Assembly (NCBI GenBank): GCA_001931875.2
Contig: MSJH02000669.1
Location: forward strand, 1 to 64,000
Length of the DNA: 64,000 nt
From: Byssochlamys sp. IMV 00236
Taxonomy: Eukaryota > Ascomycota > Eurotiomycetes > Eurotiales > Thermoascaceae
Direction: 5' to 3'
Shown: positions 54,824 through 64,000 of the stretch, piece after piece
Layout of the letters: the number at the start of each line of letters is the position of its first letter
How positions within the stretch are numbered: the first letter of the stretch is position 1
Translations under genes and position numbers: made by a program
The notes under the pieces: model-generated
The model's input: the letters and a program-made list of their open reading frames with translations, nothing else
Databases searched by the model: none
Told to the model about the DNA's origin: nothing

Positions 54824-55936
54824 GTCTGCGATTTGATCTGGATTTACGACACTTGTTTCCAATTAGGGCATCGGCGTTTTTTTGAGGGTCCAAGGATCTC
54901 GTCTATCATGTGGATATGACTGCTTTTTTCTTCGTTGGCATCTGTTCTCTGTCTATACCACCAGCAAGCGCGTTCAGCTCTACGCGTCTTTGATTCTGTT
55001 GTCTTTCTGATCTTACAGGAGCTATTTATCTTGCAGATGGATTTTTTTCTCTCTTGAATCGTCTTCTGCTACCTTGTGTATATATTGCCATGGCGAATAT
55101 TCGGCGTTGTTATGGGAGAAAGGGGACCGTGGCATTATAACTAAACGTTGGCTTTGTTTTTCTCTTGTTTTGGCCAGACAGACGCATCCCGTTCTGCCTT
55201 GGGAATGATATTGGCCCAATGATTCCAGGAACGAAGATCTGAGAGATCAATATTCTTTTACGTTGCACTAGTACTTGGAAAAGCATTTAGGGAGTATAAT
55301 TTATTGGATCATTTCATCTTCACGAGAAATCTTCCCTTCATACGACAGCCCAGTTATTAATATTATTCTCAGCGTCCATGACCGCATTTTCCGTCCGACT
55401 GAAGAATGATTGGCAGAGACTCGAAAAGATCGTCAGGCATCTTTGCTTTGGCATCACGGCTTGCTCTCCCGAGTGATCGCGCAAAACAGTGATTTCCCGA
55501 TGACCGGCTTCAACGTCATCGTACCCTACCAACGAACCTGACCAACGCCAACGCCACCAGAACTGGGCAATGAAGTTGAAGTACTCAAGCATATCGCGGA
55601 CCCTCTAATGACGAGTTCTTGTTAAGGAAGAGTAGTTAAATTCGAAGTATCGCCATTGAACAATTCTTCGTACTTGACATCCATTTGATCAATCAATCCA
55701 TTTTCCATTAATTGATATCCGTCAAATACGCGACCATCTTTGAATAAGTATATAACTCTCACAAAGAAGGAGAGCATCTTTGGAAATCCATACATACTGG
55801 GAATCTCCCACATTTGCCACATCTCCCTCCGGACGCAATTCCGATCCCATACATATATACTACGAGCGAGGAGGGACCGTCACGCTCTCTCCTTTTCTTT
55901 CCCTTCTGAATCCTCTTCTACACGGAATCAAACATA
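54824..55936. other. intergenic, no gene supported
   Basis: 1.1 kb. Minus-strand frames at 55338-55592 and 55622-55822 look mildly coding but cannot be joined by good splice sites; I leave them out. The plus-strand gene at 55937 should have its promoter at the right end. Confidence 0.4.
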
Positions 55937-56619
55937 ATGAACCCTTTCCTCCGCACCGGCCCAGCTACCAGGGCTGCTAGCTCGACGACGAAGCTAGTCT
56001 CGAACCTCTTCCGAACTGCTGTCCCGCTGCCCTCGCAGAGATCGTATTCTCATGAAGCTTATGGCGGGGGTGACGAGCCACGAGGCCCGACGAAAACTGG
56101 CCAGGATCCGAGTCCGACGAGAAAATTGGAGCATCCGGGTATGTCTGTCATCTTAATCTAATATACAAACTCGAGAAAAAAAAAGAAAGAAAGGAAAGAC
56201 TAACTAAAAAAACCCCCCCAGGCCCACCACCACCCAACGTCTCCAAATCCACTTCTAGCAACAACAACAACACAGGATCCCCCTCCCCCTCTACACAACC
56301 ACGCCAGAAAACCACTGAATCCCAACCCGGCTCCGCACCCTCTCCCGAATCCGCCTCTTCTCAAAAACCCTCCCGCGAACCCGGCACCTCGACATCATCC
56401 ACGGCCCCGCCCATCCCCTCCAACAAAGCCCATCCGACACTGAACGACGGCAAGCAATCGCCCAATGTCGACGAGAGAGGTGAACTCAAGCCTGATGTTC
56501 CCGATGATGTGAAGAAGCATAATCAGGAGATGGATCAGAGGTATGATAAGTCGTATAATCGGATTGGGGATGGGGGGAAGGTAGAAAAGGGGTTTTGGAA
56601 GGAGGAGAGGCCGGAGTAG
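55937..56619 (+). CDS. short mitochondrial protein, function unknown
   Basis: Two exons, 55937-56138 and 56222-56619, join in phase (G|GC) to give 199 aa. The second exon has no ATG and is visible only through the splice. The N-terminus is rich in Arg, Ser, Thr and Leu and has no acidic residues (MNPFLRTGPATRAASSTTKL ... RSYSHEAYGGG), a typical mitochondrial presequence with likely cleavage near RSY|S. A Ser/Pro/Gln-rich linker, likely disordered, follows. The charged C-terminal 50 residues (NVDERGELKPDVPDDVKKHN, then QRYDKSYNRIGDGGKVEKGFW) appear to be the conserved part. I do not know its function. Intron 56139-56221 holds an A-rich stretch. Confidence 0.75.
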
Positions 56620-57249
56620 TGTATCAGTATTATTAGTACCAGTACTATTTTTTTTTTAATCTATCTCTTGAAGGGTGGTATGGGTTTCGTTTTCTGTTTT
56701 TGTTAGAATGTATATGGTACATACTCTAGTTACTAGTTACTGGTTATACATTACGTTAATATGTGTTGTATTGTGCATACAGAATGTGGACTTAAAAGGG
56801 TGTGGGATTGATATTAAGCTATTCTTCTTCTTATTTTTCATTTAAATCAACTAGTTTAGAAATACTTGGAGTATTATTAACTGAATAATTCGATAAAATG
56901 CAGATGCTGGTTTAAACAGTCATGACGTCATAAGCAGATATACTTCCTGTTCTCCCGATTCGGGTCCACTGGTGGATCCGCTATCTATGGTATATTTATC
57001 GTTCTATCCGTACTTTTAGGTAGTATTGGTATCTATCTATTATTGGTACGAACACGAAGAAAATGGAGATATGGGCGTGATATCCAGCTTGGGTTGTTTG
57101 GTAAGTTATTTGTGTACTGTAACTGGGTATGATTTTGGCGGTGGTATACTATACTAGTGCTGTAGAAGAAGATTGCCTGGTACAAGGTATAATCTATACT
57201 AAGTGATATTGTTCCTGATTTTTCTTGATGGGTATCCAAAAAGATACTA
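56620..57249. other. intergenic between convergent genes
   Basis: 0.63 kb, AT-rich, holds both 3' regions. No gene supported. Confidence 0.5.
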
Positions 57250-58299
57250 TTATGGGGATTCCAACAGTGGTGTTTCTTCTGAGGGTTCTGTTCCATGGTT
57301 GTGTGTACCGTCCGCGGCATCGGTCTGGGTTTGCTCTCCGTCATCTCGAGTCTCCTTGGGGGAGATGTACTCAAAGTACATTGCCATGAACAGCAACGAG
57401 CCCTGCAGCAGCGCTGTCACGATGTATAATCCCCACGTGCTCCAGCCGTCCATTCCATATCTGGCTGCAAGACTCGCCGCCCACACGAAGCTTCCAGGTG
57501 TCTGGATGCACATCATTGGTATACTGAGACTCCCCACGTGTCGCAGGCGGAGAGTCGTATAGATCTGGGGGAAGTATTGGAGGGAAGCGAGAATAGCGGC
57601 CAAGATGCCCATGATGTCGGCCCATGCTTGAAGGGCGGATGGTCGTGTGAATGAGAGTACGACCGAGACTATCGCAACAACGATGGCATGGTAGATGCAG
57701 ATAAATGCCACGATCTGGGCGGTGCGGTACGTCGGTTCTGCATTGAGCCCTGAGGCTTTTCGACGACGTGTCGGTGCTCTCTGGTCCGTCGCGGCGGAAT
57801 GAGTCGGTGAGGTTGCGGAGGTAGCGCGCGGGAAGTAGACTACAAATAAAACAAGGCTACATTCAGATAGTTAGCAATCTGGGATGTGTCCAGCGGTCTG
57901 CACGAGTGTCAATTTCTTACATGATGAAGAAACAGAGCCATTGAGCTCCAGCCTGGAAGATCCCCAACAGACCGGCGAAGCAGGCTATCCCACTAATTGC
58001 CTTGCAACAGGCCACATCCTGTGAACTCAATGGCAGTACCAGGATGTTGGCAAAAGCAAACGTCCCTGAAGTCGTACCCAGAAGGACAAAGTAGGGTGAG
58101 ATGCCAAAGGAGCTCCGCAGCGAGATGATACGGTAGTGCTGCGGAAGGTAGGAGACCAGGATCCCGACCAGGATCACCCTAGCAGCTGTCAGTCGATGCC
58201 ATCTGAGCCATATGGGGTGGTGTCGCCGTACACAGAGATGGTGAAATTGGTATAGCTGGGTGATGCCAGCTCCGCGCAACGCGACGGGAGCGGATCCAT
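57250..58299 (-). CDS. PQ-loop repeat membrane protein
   Basis: Seven-helix-type membrane protein of the PQ-loop family, whose members include vacuolar/lysosomal amino-acid exporters and sugar transporters. Three exons, 58299-58232, 58178-57921 and 57856-57250, join in phase and give 310 aa. Two PQ-loop units are plain: VSYLPQHYRIISLRSSFGIS (about residue 35) and LQYFPQIYTTLRLRHVGSLS (about 205). The start MDPLPSRCAELASPSYTNFT comes from the ATG at 58299; it was chosen because it is the only frame that joins to GTGATCCTG with matching phase. A longer upstream frame reads well but cannot be spliced in phase. The C-terminus ends ETPLLESP, a possible dileucine-type vacuolar sorting signal. The transported substrate is unknown. 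Confidence 0.85.
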
Positions 58300-59286
58300 C
58301 TTGGAAGGCAAAAGGATAACGGATAATCACCGACTATGCTCCGCTTGTCATCGATTGCCTGGACGCGTCTAGGTTTCGATGGCCCAAGCTAACCTGGAGC
58401 TGCTGGGATGCAGCTTGAGGAGGTTGATGGCGGTCTCCATGGATCGCTGATCTTATCTGGAGTCGCGGTCTCGTGATCTCGCTACTCTACTTTGGTCGCG
58501 TCTGACAACGCATTGCCAGTTCAACCGAGGTGACAAGTCGGTCTGGCGGACTTGGGAAGACGATAGACACGATAAAGGCCCAGCGAGGACCTGCACCTCC
58601 AATACAGCTAGAAAGTAGCGTCTCCTGCCAACTCTCGACTCTCGAGGGTCTGATATGGTAGTCTAATACTATATTGTGGCTGGAACGCTCAGCGGGCTAT
58701 GGGGCGCCAAGTCCCGGGGCGTGGCTTAAGCGCCCTACTATGATCTAAGATTCTACCATGAGATCCTCAGTGCTTGCTGGAACTAGCTGATATGACGCCA
58801 ATGATATGGGATGGCAGGCGATTTCCGTTGAAAATGAAGATCCCCTGGGTATTCTGGGGAATTCTGGCCGAGCCAAGACTGCTCAGCCGTCCAGCTCCGG
58901 GCAAAGGCTGAGATGTCGTTTGGCATGATCTGAATCTTGCTTGTTCTCTGGTCTTGTCTGGTCTGGTCTTGATGCGCCGATGAAAGCAGCAGGCCGAATA
59001 CGTCACCCGGCATCATCACCATCAGACCCGTATATTGACACTTCTGGCTCCCACTTGAGCTTCACCACGCCATTCAACTGAGACAACAGGCCTTTTTTTC
59101 TTTTCCCTTTCATTCTCCATTTCTCGGATCGTCTCTCTTGGTAAGTCTGAGCATTCCCCGCTGAAACCTTTGATAAAATCACCCCCTTGTTTCGATCTAG
59201 ACTGACCCCCCCCTTCTCTCTCTCTCACCACAGCTCAAACGGCATCCAGTCTTCAGAGCTCTAGGACACGACGAGGACAACAAAAG
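58300..59286. other. divergent intergenic region
   Basis: About 1 kb between the PQ-loop gene and the Ish1-repeat gene. An ATG at 58440 on the minus strand opens a short frame that I could not join to the PQ-loop exons; it could be an upstream ORF. A C/T-rich leader lies at about 59205-59230. Confidence 0.45.
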
Positions 59287-61126
59287 ATGAAGCTAAACTG
59301 GGCCACGGGCCTTGTGTTTGTGCTCGCGACCGCTGAGGCGGTTGGAGCAAGCAACTGGTTCAGCAAAGCTGGTAAGTCCGTGACGGTAGCAGCTGCGGAC
59401 GCGAACTCGTCTGAAGCGGGAGCTCCTGTCGCAGCTTGCATGGATATCCTGGCTGACACAAGTTACAGCATACAACAAATGGCACGAGACAGAATTGGAA
59501 CGATGGCTCTCGGATCACGGTATGCTTGAGATCGTTAATGGACAGTTGATAGATACGAACTAACCATGCGTAGACATCCCCTACCCGACTCCTGCGGACC
59601 GCAGGGATCTCGAGAACTTGGTCAAGTCCAATTGGGAATCTAAGGTTCAGATTCCTCTTGCACAAGCCTCAGCTCACACCGGATACCACGCTCACAACGT
59701 GAAGGAATGGATCTTTGACACGTACGACTGCCGCCCCTCTGCTCAGAAAAGTCGCGATGCTAACTATATCGCAGCTGGTCGGACTCACAACTGAAAGCGT
59801 TCCTGGACCGTCATGGAATCCCTGCTCCCCAGCCGCGGACTCGTGATGTTCTGATCAAAACGGCCCGTGAGAACTACGAGAAAATTGCGAAGAAGCTTGG
59901 TGAGACCGCCGCGTATCCGGGTAACTGGCTGTACGAACACTGGAGCGAGTCCGAACTCAAAGAATGGCTGGATGAGCGAGGATGGCCGGTTCCTCAGCCC
60001 ACCACTCGTGACAAGTTGATTGCCTCGGTCCGTCGCAACTCGCGTCTGGCAAGTCAGCAGGCGAAGAGCATTGCCTCTTCAGCTTCTGCTTCAGCCGAAG
60101 CCGCTCAGGCTACCCTGAGTGATGCTCTTTTCAACGCTTGGTCCGACTCTGACTTGAAGAAGTTCCTGGATGAGCACGGTGTCAAGGTTCCACAGGGCTC
60201 TAAGCGCAATGAGCTGATTGCCCTTGCCCGCAAGCACCGCGCTTCGCTGGTTAGCCAGGCATCTACTGCTTCCGCGACGGCTTCGTCCTCTGTTGCGAGC
60301 GTGATTGGTGCCGCCACGTCCAAGGCTGGAAACGAGTATGCTAGGGCAACTGAGGATGCCAAATTGAAGGCGGAAGACGCTTTCGATTCGGCTATCAAGA
60401 CCTGGTCTGACTCCCGTCTGAAGGCTTACCTGGATGCTCGAGGTGTCCCGGTTCCTCAGCGCGGCAAGCGGGACGAGCTCCTGGCTCAGGTGAGACTGCA
60501 CAAGCACAAGGCTTCCACTGGCTACAATGCCTGGACCTTCGACACTTGGACTACGGATAACTTGAAGTAGGTACTCTTTTGGTTCGTTTTATTGCGCAGA
60601 TTACTAACTCGCTGCCAGGAAATACTTGTCTTCAGTGAACAAGAAAGCCGCTGACCGTGCCGGCGTCACCCGTGATGAGCTCGTGAAGCAGGCGCAGGAG
60701 GCTTACGCCAGTGCTTCCAAGACCGGAGGTGATAGCTATGCCTCTGCAACCTCGTATCTCGCTCAAGCCACCGATGCGGTCAAGGACACCACTTTCGACA
60801 CTTGGTCCCGCTCAGAGCTCAAGGCCTACCTTGACTCTTATGGCATCCCAACCTACCAGGGCGCCAGCACAAACGAACTGCGCGCCGCTGCTAGACGTAA
60901 TGCCCAGTACTTCCGGTACGGAACTAGCTCCCCGCAGGGTACGATCTATGCCAGACTCCGTGAGACCGGCCAGTGGATCTTGGACCAGCTGAAGATTGGC
61001 GCTTCGAGCGGAAGAGCACAGGGTCAGGAAGCTGCTGAGAAAGCTGCTGAGAACGTGAAGGAGAAGGTCTCTGAGGCCAAGGACAAGGCTTATGAAGCCA
61101 GCGAGAAGGCGCATTCGGAACTCTAA
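59287..61126 (+). CDS. Ish1/Msc1-type protein with seven Ish1 repeats
   Basis: Nuclear-envelope/ER stress-response protein family; S. pombe Ish1 and S. cerevisiae Msc1 are members. Five exons (59287-59371, 59469-59519, 59574-59721, 59775-60566, 60619-61126) join in phase and give 527 aa. Residues 1-20 form a signal peptide (MKLNWATGLVFVLATAEAVG). Seven copies of the roughly 35-residue Ish1 motif, pattern W-x(4)-L-K-x-[FY]-L-D-x-x-G-I/V-P-x-P, start with KWHETELERWLSDHDIPYP, TWSDSQLKAFLDRHGIPAP, HWSESELKEWLDERGWPVP, AWSDSDLKKFLDEHGVKVP, TWSDSRLKAYLDARGVPVP, TWTTDNLKKYLSSVN and TWSRSELKAYLDSYGIPTY. The C-terminus is a charged Ala/Glu/Lys helix likely to coil. Expression under stress is expected from the family. 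Confidence 0.93.
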
Positions 61127-61498
61127 ACGTCTGCAAGACTATAGGTGATGGTGATACTACTCATTCAGAGGATGATATCCGGTGGTTGTGGTGGTTGATA
61201 AAATAGGGGATGGCAAGACGTGCTTGCCTTGTGATGATGACTACGATATTTCATGCTAATTTTGTCTTGGAGTGTTCCATCACGACCAAGTACCATCGCC
61301 TGTTATTCTGTTTCAACCTGTTTTCCTGTTAACTGTATCAAAAACTGAGAGATTTGATAATGCGCATTTCAAGGGACGTGAATCGTAAATCCGAGGTAGA
61401 AACAAAATATGAGATTCGAGAGCCCAAGCTACAGCCTCGCGGCCCTGGCCAATTGCTCAGCCCAATTCTGCATTGACTCCCTCAGAAGATTTTCGCAA
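61127..61498. other. intergenic between convergent genes
   Basis: 0.37 kb; holds both 3' regions. No gene supported. Confidence 0.5.
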
Positions 61499-62238
61499 TC
61501 AAGAAGAGGGCGCTTCGGGATCACCCTCAGCAACCAGCTTGCCGACCACTAGGTACTTCTCAAGGAACCGCTCCTCCCAACTACGCAGATTCTCGAGCTG
61601 CTCCTCATTCAAGTCCGCAAGGTCATCCAAGGGTCCCTTCAGATCCTGGGTGAGCATCTCCTCATCAAAGCTCTGGCAGGCCAGTCCACGAGAGGCATCA
61701 CGTCCAGCAAAGTTCTCGTACGGGCCACCCTACATACATCATCGGTGTCTTGTCAGCAATCTTTGTGGTTCCCTCTCCAGTAACTAACGGGACAGTGTCA
61801 GAGGGGGGATTTCCCATACCGGTCCGTAGAAGTTCTTTCCGGGCGTCACGTCAAACACGCGGCCTCGCACAGCTAGATATACTGGCGCGCCATCTACACC
61901 GTTGAAAGGCAGCAGCGTAGAAGGAGTGAAGGTGCGGAAAACAACGGGAGGCGGGCCTTTGGGTAGCGTCACTTGGGACTTGGGGCGGAAGTGATAGTAG
62001 AGAACGAGGATGAAGAGGGAAAGGAGGACCAGGTTAATCGGAGAAGCTATAGACATGCTGTTGTATATTGGTTCGATGTCAGCTTCGAGAGCCTTGTGAT
62101 GGTGGTATAGTATGTTATCGGCTGATAGACACTTACGCTTCCGCTGGAGGTGGTGGGACTTGCTCTTCTGGATATATCCTGTCAGTATAGACGAGCCAAA
62201 TAGCTGTATATATCATCAAAGTTCTCACCTGTGGCCAT
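61499..62238 (-). CDS. dap1: Dap1-like membrane-associated heme-binding protein (MAPR family)
   Basis: Cytochrome b5-like heme/steroid-binding domain protein of the MAPR family; Dap1 binds heme and supports P450 enzymes of ergosterol synthesis such as Erg11. Four exons join in phase: 62238-62229 (10 nt), 62167-62137 (31 nt), 62057-61820, 61729-61499, giving 169 aa starting MATEEQVPPPPAEAMSIASP. One membrane helix (INLVLLSLFILVLYYHF) is followed by the domain with PVYLAVRGRVFDVTPGKNFY, GPGGPYENFAGRDASRGLA and the heme-ligand Tyr region. The first two exons carry only 14 codons, and the third contains an internal ATG, so a shorter start at MSIAS is also possible. Confidence 0.93.
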
Positions 62239-63103
62239 TTCGAATGCTGTTAGACCTAGCTGAACAGTTCAGCTGTGGTTGTAGGTGAGATATCTGGAAA
62301 GCAATAATAAGCTACTGCTGCGGAGGTCAGCTTATGCTCCCCGCCATTGGACGTCTGGACTCTGATCAGGAACCACGTGATGCGGTCAGGCAAGACTCAA
62401 AGAGCCATCCTTTTCTGCCATACTTTTAGGGCCGCAATCTGAAACGGTCCGGCGTCAATCTAGTTAATCAATGATGGAGGGATCTCCCTGGAGGCTGTGC
62501 TCCCCGAGATGAATATCAGCCCAGCTTGCGGTCTTTGCGCTTGCGCCTGATTATTATGCGCTGGTCTGTGACCAGTTAATATCCCCTCCATTCTCTTTCC
62601 AGCTGGTTGATCTTGTTCTCTCCTTTCGACACTAGATATTCTGTCTGTATCTTGCAGTGGGTTGCAGTCAGTCGTCGTCGAGCAACCAACTAATTAACTA
62701 TCTTAGTCCTGTTGTCATAGCGATAACTAACGCGACCCTCCTTCGCTTGTCGTCTTGTTGCTGGCGCCCTCCTGAAATGAGCTGACACCCTTGTCATTTT
62801 AACTGCCTGCAGTCGATTAATTAGCAGTCACTGTTTTTTATGAGCTTCTCTCTCTTCGTTCCCCTGCTTCGCAGCATAATGAATAATTGACCTCTGCAGA
62901 ATCTTGCAGTCTTGCTTCTGATTTTATTTTGGGGTACGTGATATACAGTTATACTCTAGTCCTTGCTCTTGTAATTCACCTTGTATTTTTTTTTATCTCT
63001 TCTCGACCACGAGGTTGCTTATCGCCCCCTTTCTCTCCAGGACGCGACCATAGTTATTATTACAGATTAACACCAAACCCACACGTTGTTTTCATAGCGC
63101 ATC
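62239..63103. other. divergent intergenic region
   Basis: 0.87 kb between dap1 and the gene at the right edge. C/T-rich stretches at about 62585-62640 and 63000-63040 could be leaders. No gene supported. Confidence 0.45.
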
Positions 63104-64000
63104 ATGTGGAAAAAGGCTTTCAGCCGCCCACGGGAACCAGTTATTGGAAGTCCCAAACTCATAGGAACGACTCTGAATCAACAGAGTCTGAAGGCTATGC
63201 CGCGCATTCCGGGAGCTTTGCATGATAACTCGACCAACAAGAGCCTGAAGAGTCTTCCGCCACTACCAGTGTAAGTCATAACTGGGAAAGGGGAAAAATA
63301 AGTGGCTTGGTGTAAGCTGACATCCTGACTAGTGAGGAGGAGGATCCAGATGCATGGACGCCCTATCCCGATCATCCCGCATACAGGAACTACGACTCCG
63401 AAGACCTGGAGAGGGATGTGGCAGGGCATCATTCGCGCCAGCAGTCCGCTTATAGCGATATACGCTATTCCAGTGGATATTCCGAGGCAAATGGAACACC
63501 AGAGATCTCACCTCCCGATTCTCCTGCCCAGGGAGCCGCCAACCAGAGACGACCAGATTCTGACGTATCCTCTCTGGAAGAGGAAGCAAGACAGCCGGTG
63601 GAGCCTCCACAGAAGGGAACCAGGTTCAGTAGTCAAATACCTATCCTGCGCAAGACGACAAGACAAGCGCCGGAAAAGACAAAGTCGGATATCTACGCGG
63701 GAGGCGCCATGGCGAGGGAGATTGGCAATTCCGAACAAGCGTCTCCGGCGATGCATCACCACAGCTTCTTTGGAAGAAACAAGGATCCAAACCGAGCGGC
63801 GGAGAAACGCAATGATCACCAGAAGGATAGCAAGTCAACGGACCGTCACTTCTCGGCTAGTCTTGGATTCGAACCACGCACAGTCACTACTATTACAAGC
63901 GGGGGAATGCCCAAGAAGCTCAAGAAAACCCATGTGCCTTTTAAGTCCGATAAACAGAAGACACAAACTGCCGGGGGAGGGTTGGAAGCCCAGGCTTCTA
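63104..64000 (+). CDS. hypothetical protein, 5' part only
   Basis: Exon 1 at 63104-63270 (ATG in catcATGTGG) and exon 2 from 63333 join in phase (GT|T) and stay open to the window end, so the 3' part is missing. About 278 codons are visible. The N-terminus is basic (MWKKAFSRPREPVIGSPKLI), followed by a Ser/Pro/Arg/Glu-rich, likely disordered region with acidic patches (EEEDPDAW, VSSLEEEARQ) and several basic motifs (PKKLKKTHVPFK). No signal peptide or membrane helix. I do not recognise the family. The minus-strand open frames in the same stretch are shadows. The composition suggests a regulatory or scaffolding protein, which is only a guess. Confidence 0.7.

Noticed and set aside
55338..55822. 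Two minus-strand frames of 84 and 66 codons
   Set aside because: Mildly protein-like but no donor and acceptor join them, and the region overlaps the promoter of the gene at 55937.

Overview
The window looks like nuclear chromosomal DNA from a filamentous ascomycete, most likely Aspergillus or a close relative in the Eurotiales. The genes carry short introns of about 45-110 nt with GTAAGT/GTATGT-type donors. They are densely spaced on both strands with no operons. Products such as Tvp18, Ntf2, Dap1, Aim21, an Ish1-repeat protein and a U2SURP-like splicing factor are typical of this group. I rebuilt 25 protein-coding models by joining exons at GT-AG sites in phase, plus one tRNA gene. Several exons lack their own ATG or are shorter than 20 nt. 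The coordinates given for each CDS are the outer limits of the spliced model, and exon limits are in the evidence.

Left part (1-6.3 kb): glutathione-dependent formaldehyde dehydrogenase, a short-chain dehydrogenase, and a secreted SGNH/GDSL hydrolase. Accessory-looking part (6.5-26 kb): a secreted proline-rich precursor built of peptide units separated by Lys-Arg (kexin) sites; a small secreted protein; a cytochrome P450 divergent from an O-methyltransferase; a large unrecognised protein; a Dal5-type MFS transporter; and an NADP-dependent medium-chain reductase. Gene density is low here, with 2-2.7 kb gaps. I see no polyketide synthase, NRPS, terpene synthase or UstY-like gene, so any shared pathway is inference.

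Middle part (26.6-40.4 kb): tRNA-Glu(UUC), an F-box-like protein, a D-serine dehydratase-type PLP enzyme, a zinc-type/quinone-oxidoreductase-like MDR enzyme, an Aim21-like actin-patch protein with a duplicated motif, then about 4 kb with no gene I can support.

Right part (40.4-64 kb), mostly housekeeping: Tvp18, a small basic protein not previously obvious as an ORF, Ntf2, a U2SURP/SR140-like splicing factor sharing a short bidirectional promoter with a conserved fungal protein, a FucP-like sugar transporter, a single-pass membrane protein with a long pyrimidine-rich leader, a short mitochondrial protein, a PQ-loop membrane protein, a seven-repeat Ish1 protein, Dap1, and the 5' part of a gene that runs off the right edge.

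The best candidate for something undescribed is the kexin-processed repeat protein at 6520-7307.
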